Of a DNA stretch of 64,000 nucleotides, positions 9,801 through 18,583 are shown piece by piece; the stretch's first letter is position 1; each line of letters opens with the position of its first letter. Origin of the DNA: Halothiobacillus neapolitanus c2 (GTDB lineage: Bacteria > Pseudomonadota > Gammaproteobacteria > Halothiobacillales > Halothiobacillaceae); assembly GCF_000024765.1 (NCBI RefSeq), contig NC_013422.1, forward strand, positions 372,001-436,000. Reading direction: 5' to 3'. A program made the position numbers and the translations under genes. The notes under the pieces are model-generated. The model was not told the DNA's origin, searched no databases, and worked only from the letters and a program-made list of their open reading frames with translations.

Positions 9801-12800
9801 CATTGTCACGTGAGATGCTCGTGCTGCTGGAGAATAGGCCACTGCTGCTGAGCTTGTGCGCTTCATCCCAGAGGGTGCTGCTCTGGCCATCTGTCAGTTG
9901 AATGTCGTGACCGGCTTGCAGGTTCAAGGTGCCGTTATCGCTATGGATTCCGGCGGCCTTGGCCTGAATGTCGTTCCCCGCGATCATGGCGAGATCGCCC
10001 GCACTGTGGATGCGGGTGCCGACGTCTTGTTGGTTGCCATGGGTATCGTGATTGTCGGCATCCCAAACGACGCGGTTTTCCTGACCGGTAGTCAGGGTGG
10101 TGAGCCGAATATCGTGGCCCGCTTGCAGTTGAGTAGCAGGGCCTTCTGATCCAGTTGTACCGGTACCGGCGTTATCAACGTTGGCGGCGGTCAGCACCAA
10201 GTCGCGTCCGGCCGAGGCGAGTAACATGCCGTCGGTGTTGCGAACCTTGAGTTGGGCAGTTTGCAAAATGCTATCGCGGCTGAACTGGCTGGCGCCCACC
10301 GTATTGCTGACGTGTTGGTGAGTGGAAACGATATTGATGTCGCGTCCGGCATTCAAACTGAGGGCATCGCCCGCGACAATACTGCCGCCAATGTTATTGA
10401 TGTCATTGCGGGCAGACAGCGATACGGATTGGCCGAGGATCCTGCCACCGAGGTTATTGATGTCATCAGCACCCACAGCCACGAGTTGGCGACCGGCGAT
10501 GGTGCCGCTGTTGGTCCATGTGCCTTGGCCCAGGGTTTGAATGCGGTTGGCGCTGATGAGGCTGCCGTTACTACCGGGGTCGTTCGGGTTGGAGGCCGCG
10601 TAGACCTGTGGCACCAGAACGCGTTCGGTTTTACCGTTGGGCAGTTGCACGTCCTTGGCGACCAGCCAGACCATGTCGCTGGAAAGTTGTGCTACCTGTG
10701 CGGCGGTCAGGGCGACGCCGGGAATGAGGTGCCATTGCTTAGCATAGGTTACACCCGCATTCATCAGGGCCTGGAATTGGGCTTCATCACTGCTGTAGCC
10801 GGTGAGGAATCGGCGACCGGTGAGTTCTGCAACCTGATCTTGCACCAACTTCTGTTCGTAGTAACCGTCGCCGAGTCGCTTGAGCAGGCTGTCCGGCTGT
10901 AATGACAAGGCGCTGATCATGTAGTCAGAGCTGAGCCATTGCCGATAATCGGCAAAGCGTGGATCGGTCTCAATCAGCGGATGGTTGCCATTGTCGTCGT
11001 GTACCTGGAACAGACTGCTGCTGCGCAGCGTGATATTGGGCTGAGTCCAGGCGTAACCGCCAGAGGTATTGATCGGCTGGCTGACGGGCTGACTCGTACC
11101 GGTCGCCGAGCGGTTACCGATAGTTGGCGCGGTGCCGCCTATCAATGTGTGGGTTTGATAGGTCAGCGTGGGGAGATCGTAAGGCGTACCGTAGACCGGG
11201 GCGGGGTTGTAGGCGGATTGACCATGCCATTCCCGGCAGTGGTCACTGCCGAACAGACCGCAACTCTCCACGGTGGTTAGCTCGGCTGTCCCCGTGGAAC
11301 GGGTGATGTCTTGCCCTTTGGTTGCTGTGTTGCTGACCGGTTGGGAAGCCACCAGGTCACCGCCTGCAATAACAGCGCTGTCACGATTGTTGAGCGCGCC
11401 ATTGATGACGATGTCGCCACCGGCCTGGATTTTCCCGGGGTCAGATGACACCACAATAGTGTGCGAAGGCGTGCTGTGGACAATGAAGAGCGTATAGTCC
11501 TCGAAGGTGCCAGGATAGCCATTGCAGCTGTTCTTATCTTGCCCCCCGCCAATACCTGAGCATGCGCTGATGTCGAAAAGCTGAGATTGCCCGCGTGGTT
11601 GAACATACTCGTGGGTAACGGTTGCGTCATCGACCTGACTGGTGACAAGGTGCGCATTCAAATTGTCGATGGTTTGCGCGCTGAGCTGAATCTGGCCATC
11701 GGCGTCAATGGTCGCACTGCTGTTGGTGAGGTGCACCGCCTGGCCGGTAGCTTGATCGTTGGCATCCAGTGCGCCGCCGATGCTCATGTCACCGGCGCTG
11801 TAAATCAGGGCATGTTCCTTGTTTTCGAGTGTCTGCACCCCGATGTCGAGCCGGTTGCGCGCAGCGATGGTACCAGCAGTACCGTTTTCATTTTCATTGG
11901 TCAGGTCGTTGGCCCCAATGGCGATGTGGTCGCCGTAGATCCTGCCGGTACCGAGGTTGTCGATGGTGTTCGCCTGTAGACGAGTCGTTCCGCCATCGAT
12001 CAGACCACGGTTGGTGAGTTTGCCCGTGGCGTTGATACGGTCTTCTGCTGCGCTGATTTGCCCACTTGCTTGGTTATCGATAGTGCCGGCGTGAGCGGTA
12101 AGGGTGTTGCCGGCCTGCAGCGTGCCGCTGTTGGTAAGGATGCCACCGATATTAAGATCGGTGTCGTGGTTAGCGATGAGGGTGCCACTATTGTCGAAGC
12201 CACCGTCCAACAGGAGGTGGATGTCCTGTTGCGCATACAGTTGGCCGTCACCACTCAAGGTAGCGCTGGTCACAGCAAGGTTCTGACCGGCAACGAAGGT
12301 ACCTTGCGTGTTGGTAATGGCGAGGGACCGCGTAGCCTGGCCGTCCTGAGCGCTCAGATTGCCGCCGGCGGAGACGAGACCTTGGCTGTTGTCGATCTGG
12401 CCTGCGCTGTTCAACTGGATGTTCTGGTTAGCCAGGATGTGCCCGGAACCATTATTGATGCGATCAGCGGTGATGGTGACGTCGTTACCCTGAATGCCTT
12501 GTGCAGACTGGGTCGTGTTACGGTTATCCACTTGGTTTGCAGTGATCTGCATCTCCCCAGTTGTGTGCAGCAAGCCACCGCGGTTGTCGAACAAGTTGCT
12601 CAGGGTTATATCACTGGCACCGGACGAATCGCCCAGCAGAATCAGGCCATCGAGATTGCTGAGATTCGCGGCTTTCAGTTGGAGCGTGCCTGCGGCGGTT
12701 TGCGCTTGATCGTTGATGAACGAACCGCTGGCGTTGGCTTGGAGTTGGTGTTGCGCAGTGATAGTGGCGCTCGATGCATCAATATCACCGTGAGTTGCCG

Positions 12801-14088
12801 TCAGAGTGATGCTGTCGGCTTGTGTCTGGCTATGGCTCAGGTCGACAGTGTTTCCTTTTGCCGTCAGGTTGCCTGAGGCGAGGTTCTTGCCCTGAAGGCG
12901 CGCATTCTGTCCAGAAGCGATGGTGAGGTTTCGGGCGCCGCCCAGACTGCCGTCGGGCTGGACGCCGGCGCCGAGGATGGCGCCGTCGAGGTTGACCACG
13001 TCGGTGGCGGCATCGAGTCCCAAGTTTCCTTGAGCCAGGATGCGGCCACTGTTGGTGATGTCACCATTAGCGTTCAATTGCGCATTGTCCTGAGCGTAAA
13101 TCGTGCCGCTGTTGTCGATGACGTTGGTCTGGGCGGTGGTGGTGCCCTGACTGGTGATCTGCCCGCTGTTCGTCAGTTCGCCATTGGCATTTAGAACCAG
13201 GTTATCGCTGGCGCCGATTTGTCCGGCGTTGCGGACACCCACGCCGGCTTCAGTGCCGATCAGGGTGATTTTGCCCGCGTACATGCCTCCCAGTTGAGCA
13301 ACGTCGATGCCGAAACCGGGTTTATTTGCATCACCAGACGTGGGCGTGATCTGAGTCCCGTCTGGACTGATGTCGTTGCTGCCGGTGACCAGTTTGAGCT
13401 GATTTGCCCAGATGCCAGCATTGACATTGATGGCTCGAGCCAGGATGTCGGTGTAATCGGTCGAACTGGCGTCCAAACCTGCGCCATTGATGTTGATGCT
13501 ACCGTTGGAGACCTGATAACCGGCCAGAGTGCCATTCTGGAATACGGGTTTGCCGGTGGTCAGTGTGGCGCGACTGGCATTGATGAACCCACCGCCATCA
13601 ACATTGATACCCGAAGGGTTGGCAATGACGAGTTCGGCCCGTTGGCCACCGATTTCGACGTAGCCATTCAATTGACTGGGCTGACTGCTATTGACCTCAT
13701 TGAGAATGACCCGCGCCGAACCATTCGCTAGATTCGGGTTACCCTGAATCCAGCCACCGAGTTGTGTTTGGGCATTGGTACGGGCGTTATTGAGGATGAC
13801 CCCTTTTGATCCCACGTCGAACTGTTTGTATACGTTATGGGAAACGCCATCCACACCGGGTGTTTGGATGTTGGCTTCCGGTGTGCCGTTCGCAGTGACC
13901 TGAATGGTGGGCTGCTGGTAGGCAGGCGCTTGATGATCTGCTGCAATCCCTGATGCGTTGGCACTGGGCGGTATGATTGCACTTAGCAGGAAGACCAGCA
14001 CTCTGTAGCCAATGGGCGCCACTGCCGGGACACTCTGGCGTTGTTGGGCGGTGCGAGCGATTGAGTTGCATTTCTGTTCAATCTTCAT
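6823..14088 (-). CDS. cdiA: CdiA: contact-dependent inhibition exoprotein with unassigned C-terminal toxin
   Basis: This filamentous exoprotein of about 2420 residues is exported by Sec, passed through CdiB and displayed to deliver its C-terminal toxin to neighbours. Residues 1-46 form an extended signal peptide, and 50-300 the TPS secretion domain with QGNPNL and IANPSGI. Haemagglutinin-type repeats follow to about 1800 and a DUF637-like segment lies near 1880-2050. A motif AAQNNYM near 2147 sits where VENN is usual. The last 136 residues (from GMGAA) contain KAMFWSGLGRGG, LPKWDPDNP and WAEVEFPALKANP; I have seen this type in polymorphic toxins but cannot name its activity. The second ATG (14088) is preferred to 14097 because AAGG lies nine bases before it. 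Confidence 0.92.
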   Translation of the reverse strand: MKIEQKCNSIARTAQQRQSVPAVAPIGYRVLVFLLSAIIPPSANASGIAADHQAPAYQQPTIQVTANGTPEANIQTPGVDGVSHNVYKQFDVGSKGVILNNARTNAQTQLGGWIQGNPNLANGSARVILNEVNSSQPSQLNGYVEIGGQRAELVIANPSGINVDGGGFINASRATLTTGKPVFQNGTLAGYQVSNGSININGAGLDASSTDYTDILARAINVNAGIWANQLKLVTGSNDISPDGTQITPTSGDANKPGFGIDVAQLGGMYAGKITLIGTEAGVGVRNAGQIGASDNLVLNANGELTNSGQITSQGTTTAQTNVIDNSGTIYAQDNAQLNANGDITNSGRILAQGNLGLDAATDVVNLDGAILGAGVQPDGSLGGARNLTIASGQNARLQGKNLASGNLTAKGNTVDLSHSQTQADSITLTATHGDIDASSATITAQHQLQANASGSFINDQAQTAAGTLQLKAANLSNLDGLILLGDSSGASDITLSNLFDNRGGLLHTTGEMQITANQVDNRNTTQSAQGIQGNDVTITADRINNGSGHILANQNIQLNSAGQIDNSQGLVSAGGNLSAQDGQATRSLAITNTQGTFVAGQNLAVTSATLSGDGQLYAQQDIHLLLDGGFDNSGTLIANHDTDLNIGGILTNSGTLQAGNTLTAHAGTIDNQASGQISAAEDRINATGKLTNRGLIDGGTTRLQANTIDNLGTGRIYGDHIAIGANDLTNENENGTAGTIAARNRLDIGVQTLENKEHALIYSAGDMSIGGALDANDQATGQAVHLTNSSATIDADGQIQLSAQTIDNLNAHLVTSQVDDATVTHEYVQPRGQSQLFDISACSGIGGGQDKNSCNGYPGTFEDYTLFIVHSTPSHTIVVSSDPGKIQAGGDIVINGALNNRDSAVIAGGDLVASQPVSNTATKGQDITRSTGTAELTTVESCGLFGSDHCREWHGQSAYNPAPVYGTPYDLPTLTYQTHTLIGGTAPTIGNRSATGTSQPVSQPINTSGGYAWTQPNITLRSSSLFQVHDDNGNHPLIETDPRFADYRQWLSSDYMISALSLQPDSLLKRLGDGYYEQKLVQDQVAELTGRRFLTGYSSDEAQFQALMNAGVTYAKQWHLIPGVALTAAQVAQLSSDMVWLVAKDVQLPNGKTERVLVPQVYAASNPNDPGSNGSLISANRIQTLGQGTWTNSGTIAGRQLVAVGADDINNLGGRILGQSVSLSARNDINNIGGSIVAGDALSLNAGRDINIVSTHQHVSNTVGASQFSRDSILQTAQLKVRNTDGMLLASAGRDLVLTAANVDNAGTGTTGSEGPATQLQAGHDIRLTTLTTGQENRVVWDADNHDTHGNQQDVGTRIHSAGDLAMIAGNDIQAKAAGIHSDNGTLNLQAGHDIQLTDGQSSTLWDEAHKLSSSGLFSSSTSISRDNVSDSRSVATKLSGQSVQLSANHDIALQGSQIDANGNIALLAGDNISLLAGRNQHSESHYREERKSGFTTKGYGKSHTIDTVDMASLLNDGSSLHSTQGNITLAANLAEQNQADQGAVLIEGSQVHADHGRVDVSGKHVILSTSEDQQQYSHSHQSTHSNWAFITGLPDGMRDGLDTQQQTITVNGSTLQGQNGVGVQATGLVDMTAAHLKASQGDIDISGAQVAIRSGTNQQASSSRETHKKSGISWRDLTGLFTPGKGVGYDATLDKKSSKTTVAHATLEGQNIHIQANQGDLTLAAVQAKATGTSEPSDGSDGPVHSPGQISLKAAGNINLASVSTESYQRTDEKHKDKAWQETHGEGNYDQQTHYNQLTAGQLDLQAGGSITADMSVRDSAAMLAQSPDMAWLRQLQQNPKLVGKVDWQQIEEAHQHWDYKHQGLTPAASAVVALVVAYFTMGAGSAIVNTAAGSTTAAASGAGAVAAGMTQAAVSTMASQAAVSFINNGGDLSKTLNDLGSSQSMRQLATAVVTAGVLSSIGQVTFGEGKNAFRLNDVKVSDGLVPNIGKNLIDGVARATVNSAITGTDLQTNIRTNVVAGILGAAEQQGANWIGNQTLLGGDFNTNGNVNEFAHEFAHAIVGCAAGVAGASASGSGTSTGQGCSAGALGAVVGELSAQFYGGTDPNQTIAFAQMMGGIAAAAAGLGSEGVAIAANTGANAAQNNYMAHYDTYEADLKDCQQNPGGVNCGAILSLTEGTNARYLGMTQGGYRVAANMGKDGAASYTVVSPNGEMMVMQPTEWAYFSQMTSGQQATIFAGSQWQLDLTSATEYGLAGDTTAAMANYAHMLTQPDYWIGMGAALIPTSVLGRTAGMTNQLATGTNKAMFWSGLGRGGDKIAARAAAQQGKMTLESTLAARGIKLPKWDPDNPEVVSAWRQASHDFAAGARGNVRVLQGDVLRGNSVWAEVEFPALKANPTVKSITSIDAATGKEVLLWSR
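7235..10822 (-). repeat. 3.59-kb direct repeat, full-length cdiA copy
   Basis: This is the partner of 1225-4812. It covers codons from the middle of the haemagglutinin repeat region to the residues WIGMGAA just before the toxin end. Recombination between the two copies would remove 6010 bp and place the TNT toxin end on the full-length CdiA. Confidence 0.9.
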
Positions 14089-14115
14089 GGAGTGCATCCT
14101 TGCAATATCGATAGA

Positions 14116-15873
14116 TCAGATCGTCCAACCGATGTTAAATCCAGCGGTGATGCCTTTGGCCGGGAAACCATCAGGTTTGGCGATAGCGTGGCCAGCAAAA
14201 ACGTCGTAGTTGAGTAATTTATAGGCGCCTCGGATTCCGATGACGCCACCGGCCAGTCGGGTACCCAGCAACTGTTGCGCCGATGAACCACCAACCTGAC
14301 CATAATCAAGACCGAGGTAAAGTTCGTTGTTGCCTGCGATCACAATGCCCAAATCGTTACGGAAGATGAGCCCACGCTCACTTGAGAGGACTTGCTCGCC
14401 ACTAAAGCCGCGGACGGTATAACGACCACCAATGGCAAAGCGGTCTTGAGGAATCAGTGGCGTGTAGTTGTATTGTCCGCGTAATTCGCCCTGGTACCGC
14501 CAGGATTGTCCGAGGGCAGAAAAAGGCGTATTGAACTGGATTGATGCCGAAGCAATATGTGGACGTGATGTGCCTCCACCATAGGCTTCCTCCGGTGCGG
14601 GTTCGGCACCCAGTGCGCCGGTACCCCAGCGGTACCCGACATCCATATCCAGAGTCGCCCGGCCAATGAACTGGCGCTGATGTATGTCGAAAATGTAACC
14701 AGCCATTCTGCGTTGCTGCACTTCGATGGTCGTATCATCGATGGCATTGCCATAAGTCTGTAGGTAGGCGTCCAGACTAACGCGTGTTTTACCATGCGCA
14801 TTGCGGTGAATGATCCGCGACAATTTCAGATCCTGTCGCGTTCCGGTGCCGCTGTACCGGTAATCCTGATTGATGCCAGCAACCGTTTGGTAGTACCGGA
14901 ACCGGTTGGTCGTAAAGCCGAGCAACCAATAGCCATACGGCACAGAATAATGAAAGGTGTAGGACTGGGTGCCCCTTTTATTACGGCCATTATCTAGCCC
15001 GAGGTCGCGCGTAAAGCTCGCATAAAACAGATCGTTTAAGGTGAACCAATCGTCGTAGGAGAGCACCACCGTGCCTTCGTAGTGCCCCGTCGCTTCACTG
15101 CCCGCATCATCGACCCACATGCTCAGACGAAACGGAAAGCGCTGTTGCCAATCCGTCACAATGTCACTGGTGCCGGGCTGTTCGCCGGGCTTGATATTGA
15201 TATGCGTGGAGGCCGTAGGAAGGCGCTGGAGGTTTTCAAGCCCCTGCTCGAGATCGCGCAGATTAAGTAGATCGCCGGGCTTTGCAGGAAAGGCATTCCA
15301 GAGGGTACCGCGCGGATTGCTGCCTTTGGCCAACCGTATGGCACCAATTCGGCCGGGGATGATAGTCAAAGTCAGTTTATGGTCGTTTAGATTTTGCTGG
15401 GTTACCAGTACCCGCGTGGTGATGAATCCACGAGCGAGAATGGCGTTCTGAACCTGTTTGACCAGAATCTGAATGCCGTTGGTACCAATGCAGCGTCCTT
15501 TGATGCCACCAAGAGCCCGACTGGCCGTCTTTATTGCCCATGAAAATTGACCGGCACCTTCGCCACCAAGCGTGACTTGGTTGATGAAGACGCACGGCGT
15601 TTCATGTTTCGGCAGAGTGCTCGGCAGTTTAGCGAGTCCTTTTTGCAAGCGAACATCTGGTGTTGCTTGCTGACCTTGCTCCAGAGCACGTTGGCGCTGC
15701 TGCTGAAGCAACTCCTGTTGCACCGATGAGGAAGCAACAGGTGGTTGAGCCCAAGCTCCAGAAGCACCCCAAAGCAGCGAAAACAGCGCGCAAAGAAATA
15801 CCCTGCGCATAAAAACATCAAAAGGTTGCCGACTCTGTTGATGCAGAGACAAGCCATCCGTTGGCTGAAACAT
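14116..15873 (-). CDS. cdiB: CdiB: two-partner secretion outer-membrane transporter
   Basis: This FhaC/ShlB-family (Omp85 superfamily) barrel moves CdiA across the outer membrane. A signal peptide is visible (MRRVFLCALFSLLWGASG...AWA), and a POTRA segment lies at roughly 80-230 with CVFINQVTLGG and the conserved R/P-rich linker. The C-terminal barrel includes the lid-type motif RFAIGGRYTVRGF. The gene is 18 nt upstream of cdiA on the same strand. The ATG at 15873 has AAGGATCAGG in front; an in-frame ATG at 15912 has no ribosome site, and one at 15810 starts exactly at the signal peptide. The length of about 585 residues fits the family. Confidence 0.93.
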   Translation of the reverse strand: MFQPTDGLSLHQQSRQPFDVFMRRVFLCALFSLLWGASGAWAQPPVASSSVQQELLQQQRQRALEQGQQATPDVRLQKGLAKLPSTLPKHETPCVFINQVTLGGEGAGQFSWAIKTASRALGGIKGRCIGTNGIQILVKQVQNAILARGFITTRVLVTQQNLNDHKLTLTIIPGRIGAIRLAKGSNPRGTLWNAFPAKPGDLLNLRDLEQGLENLQRLPTASTHINIKPGEQPGTSDIVTDWQQRFPFRLSMWVDDAGSEATGHYEGTVVLSYDDWFTLNDLFYASFTRDLGLDNGRNKRGTQSYTFHYSVPYGYWLLGFTTNRFRYYQTVAGINQDYRYSGTGTRQDLKLSRIIHRNAHGKTRVSLDAYLQTYGNAIDDTTIEVQQRRMAGYIFDIHQRQFIGRATLDMDVGYRWGTGALGAEPAPEEAYGGGTSRPHIASASIQFNTPFSALGQSWRYQGELRGQYNYTPLIPQDRFAIGGRYTVRGFSGEQVLSSERGLIFRNDLGIVIAGNNELYLGLDYGQVGGSSAQQLLGTRLAGGVIGIRGAYKLLNYDVFAGHAIAKPDGFPAKGITAGFNIGWTI

Positions 15874-16196
15874 GTAATCCTGATCCTTGAGAATTTGGCC
15901 ACATACTAACATGGATCATGGCGAGCATCTAAACCGCTCAATGGTATCAAATATGTCTGCCTGTTTTCCGGTTCGCATTCAACAGTTCGCTTGATTTGCG
16001 CGCCCACATCTAAGCGCGAAGCTGGAACGAGCTCATTGCTTAGCCGATCCTATCGATTTGGACCAACACAGGGAAACACAGGGAAACCAGAATTCAACTT
16101 GCCGAACATCGCGGTAAAAATTCGATCAGATATTTCCATATTGCTACGAGCCGTCTTGCGCGCCTCTCACTTTGAGGGTGTCGATCACCCCCCAAC
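15874..16196. other. Gene-free stretch upstream of cdiB
   Basis: No convincing gene. An open plus-strand frame at 15991-16266 has low-complexity composition and overlaps the end of higA antisense. The cdiB promoter must lie here, but no clear -35/-10 pair was found by eye. A small direct repeat (GGGAAACA at 16069-16087) is the only other structure. Confidence 0.5.
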
Positions 16197-16487
16197 TCAC
16201 GCCGCAAACTCAATGGATTTAACCCGTATCAAATCCGTGATTTGCTTGGCTTGCCACAAATCATAGTTATGCTGCATGGCCAGCCAGCTTTCGGCGGATC
16301 GCCCTAATGCTTTTGCGAGGCGAAGTGCCATTTCTGGGCTGATGGCGCTGTGGCCGTTGATGATTCGGGTGACGGTTGAGGGTGCAACGCCCAAGCTCTC
16401 GGCTAACGCCCGGACACTCAACTGGTGGGGTTCAAGATAAATCTGCCGGATAAACGCACCGGGATGCGGTTGGTTGTGCACGGTCAT
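16197..16487 (-). CDS. higA: HigA-type antitoxin (XRE helix-turn-helix)
   Basis: The product has 96 residues, the usual HigA length. It starts with the typical N-terminus HPGAFIRQIYLEPHQLSVRALAESLGVAPSTVTRIINGHSAISPEMALRLAKALGRSAESWLAMQ in outline: a helix-turn-helix spans about residues 25-65 and the family ending WLAMQHNYDLWQA follows. It binds and neutralises HigB and represses the operon. Its start overlaps the higB stop in TGATG, so the two are translationally coupled. With higB broken (next entry), the antitoxin may now be a solitary repressor. Confidence 0.9.
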   Translation of the reverse strand: MTVHNQPHPGAFIRQIYLEPHQLSVRALAESLGVAPSTVTRIINGHSAISPEMALRLAKALGRSAESWLAMQHNYDLWQAKQITDLIRVKSIEFAA

Positions 16488-16765
16488 CAGTGATAATCCT
16501 CGTAATCGAGTAAGTAAACATCGCCCGCTTTGAATTCGAAGGTTAATCGCCAGTTACCATTAACCGATATTGCCCAGAGCCCCTTCAGTGTCCCCTTGAG
16601 AGGGTGGAGTTGAAAACCGGTGATATCCATGTCCTCAATGGCGTAGGCGGTATCCAAAGCGGCCAGTTGCAAGCGTAATCATTCGCTGTGACTGGCTTGA
16701 ATTCCAGCCGTCGTGCCGTTGTCGTAGAACTTTTTCTGCCCTTTGTGCCGGATGGAGCGAATCAT
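16487..16765 (-). pseudogene. higB: HigB/RelE-type toxin gene with an in-frame stop codon
   Basis: The first part starts MIRSIRHKGQKKFYDNGTTA and runs to HSE, then a TGA at 16679-16681. In the same frame it continues LRLQLAALDTAYAIEDMDI to GNWRLTFEF and LLDYEDYH, giving a complete HigB of about 92 codons. Relatives have Arg or Lys at the stop position, so a single CGA-to-TGA change explains it. No frameshift is needed. Reinitiation at the downstream TTG (16672) would give only 61 residues and lose the N-terminal strand. HigB is a ribosome-dependent mRNA endonuclease, so loss of function is the plain reading. Confidence 0.85.
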
Positions 16766-16849
16766 GGGGGCGAGTATGTCACTGCGTTGCGTTGCGTTGC
16801 GCGCAACATGGATGATTTCCCCGCGCTCTTCATCAAGCACTCTTTGCGG

Positions 16850-17124
16850 CGGTGCTGGGTGGTCTCCCCAGCCCAATCACGGAACGCGGAGCGAAAGCCA
16901 TGCACGGTAGCTTGAGGGTAGCCCAAGCCACCGGATGCTTTATCGTCCTTGAGCAGCAAGAGCATGGCCATATTGGATAACCCGTTTCGTTGTTTGCTCT
17001 GGCCGAAGAACAAATGATCGTTGCCGACAATACGGGGTTGGGTTTTGAGGATGTTGATGGCGGCATCAATCAAGGGAATGCGGTGTTCCTCTTTGGCTTT
17101 CATGCGCTGCGCGGGAATAATCCA
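16850..17124 (-). pseudogene. Tyrosine-recombinase (integrase) C-terminal remnant
   Basis: About 90 codons of a P4-type integrase catalytic domain remain: WIIPAQRMKAKEEHRIPL, then DHLFFGQ, then TVHGFRSAFRDWAGE, which holds the H-x-x-R of the active site. The first catalytic Arg region and the nucleophile Tyr are missing. Upstream it is cut by the IS3 remnant at about 17124 and downstream it decays before higB. It marks a former island or prophage integration module next to the CDI locus. Confidence 0.8.
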
Positions 17125-17575
17125 CAATCGCCAGGCACTTGAGCGCACGACCCGAGGCGATACGGTCGAAGACGAAGTCCATTGACCAAACCTCATTGGC
17201 CGCAACAGGCCGGAACAGCGGCTATCGATCCACCGGTGGGATCTTCTTGCTCCGGCGTCGGCGCACCTGCAGATTCTCCTGTGCGTACAGGCGCTCCACG
17301 CGCTTGTGATTGACTCTCGCTGTCCGGCCTAGGCTCGTAGTGCAAGGCCGAGACACTCATGCCGACGACCCGCAGCGCATGTCTTTCGCTCATGCCGCTC
17401 TGTTTCATGAGCCGCACCACCTCCCGGCGCGCCGGTGCGGTCATCACTTTTTTCGAAGGACTTCCTTCGTCATTTCGTTCTCCAGCACCGCCTCGGCGAG
17501 CAGTTTCTTCAGTCGAGTGTTTTCCGACTCCGGCGCCTTGAGCCGCTTCACGTCCAATTTCTTTGCCTAATGGGA
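17120..17575 (-). mobile_element. IS3-family element remnant, degenerate
   Basis: Pieces of both transposase frames can be read on the minus strand. The OrfA tail is at 17450-17575 (LKAPESENTRLKKLLAEAV, then LENEMTKEVLRKK). The OrfB start is at 17320-17447 (REVVRLMKQSGMSERHALRV, then SVSALHYEPRPDS). After an internal deletion OrfB resumes with NHKRVERLYAQENLQVRRRR and, past a stop codon, NEVWSMDFVFDRIASGRALK. It ends abruptly inside the integrase remnant at about 17124. No terminal repeats were identified. Confidence 0.85.
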
Positions 17576-17709
17576 TTGAACTCTAAATGCCAGTGCTACT
17601 CGAATTCGAGGGAACGTCGTAAGCACAGTGTCTTGTTCTGTGTGATCAACAAAGAAAGCAGCCGGTACTAATTTTGCGTTACACAGTGTGCGTGTGCATG
17701 GTATTTACC

Positions 17710-18159
17710 TCATTGTTCGAGCGCCTTTTGCACGAGCTTGGCCATGTTTTTGTGCAATTTGGGCGCCACGGCGCAGTCGGGTACATTGTGGCGTTTGGCT
17801 ATCCACACCGGGTCGTTGTACCCCAACATGACCTTGCCTTGCGCGTTTTCCCACACCAGAATTTTCAAAGGCAGATCAATCCCCGCTGTTTGGTTGCACT
17901 GCATCAAGGGCGTGCCCCCCTTCGGGCTGCCGAAAATAATCAATTGAGTCGGGCGCAACTTCTGACCGACCTTAGCCGCACCTTTGGCGTGATCGATGAC
18001 CGCGAATATCGTTAACCCACCTTTTCTGATGGCCATTTCGAGTCGTTGCATGGTTTGTGTCACTGAGTAGGGGCTGGCTTGCTCGATCATGCCTTCATCA
18101 GCCATTGCGCTGGACGAAAAACTTAAAAACAAAAATATAAACAAAATGGCTCGCATCAT
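17710..18159 (-). CDS. Periplasmic DUF302-domain protein
   Basis: The product has 149 residues with a clear signal peptide (MRAILFIFLFLSFSSSAMA, cut near residue 20). The rest fits the DUF302 fold: SVTQTMQRLEMAIRKGGLTI at the start, a central FAVIDHAKGA, LIIFGSPKGGTPLMQ and LPLKILVWENAQGKVMLGYN. The family is of uncertain function; members are found as small soluble or membrane-tethered proteins. It is transcribed alone, away from the degraded mobile DNA at its 3' side. The ATG at 18156 or 18159 are both possible starts. Confidence 0.85.
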   Translation of the reverse strand: MMRAILFIFLFLSFSSSAMADEGMIEQASPYSVTQTMQRLEMAIRKGGLTIFAVIDHAKGAAKVGQKLRPTQLIIFGSPKGGTPLMQCNQTAGIDLPLKILVWENAQGKVMLGYNDPVWIAKRHNVPDCAVAPKLHKNMAKLVQKALEQ

Positions 18160-18583
18160 TGGCTCCTTGGTTTTTTCTCTGGGGTTTTTCTTTAGAATTC
18201 ATATCGCTGCTCGCATGAATCACAGTATTAGGGAGTCTCTACACGAATCGATATTGTCTCTGCGGGTCCGCCAAGTGTCCAGATGCAAGGCGCGGTGCGC
18301 AGGGAATGGCCGTCGCCATTTTCAAGTGCCGCAACGCTGCAGATGGGCTCTTGGCGGCCTGCCTGGATGGGGCTTGCGGGTTTGCTCGCACTCGGTGTTG
18401 CCGCCTCTCGATGGGCAATGAGCCCATCTTCGAGTCGGCGCCTTGATTGTGGACAAACCCGCAAGCCAGAGGCACCATCGATTCATGCAAAGGCTCCCAA
18501 GAAAACCACCCACTTTTGCATCAAGAACAGCGCCTCCAGCTAAACCGGAAGAACTCTGTTTTCAGCTTTTCGGGGCGGAAGGA
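18160..18583. other. Gene-free or decayed stretch
   Basis: Several short frames are open on both strands between 18228 and 18543, but none has a ribosome site, a recognisable product or consistent codon use. A palindromic pair GGGCTCTTGGCGG...TCGATGGGCAATGAGCCC lies near 18350-18430. I see no RNA gene here. Confidence 0.4.

Noticed and set aside
15991..16266. Plus-strand frame between cdiB and higA
   Set aside because: No ribosome site, no family, overlaps higA antisense.
16679..16876. A 65-residue frame covering the start of higB
   Set aside because: Its first half is out-of-family sequence from the integrase remnant; the HigB start is at 16765.
18228..18543. Several short frames in the stretch after the DUF302 gene
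   Set aside because: None has a plausible start or consistent codon use; they contradict one another.
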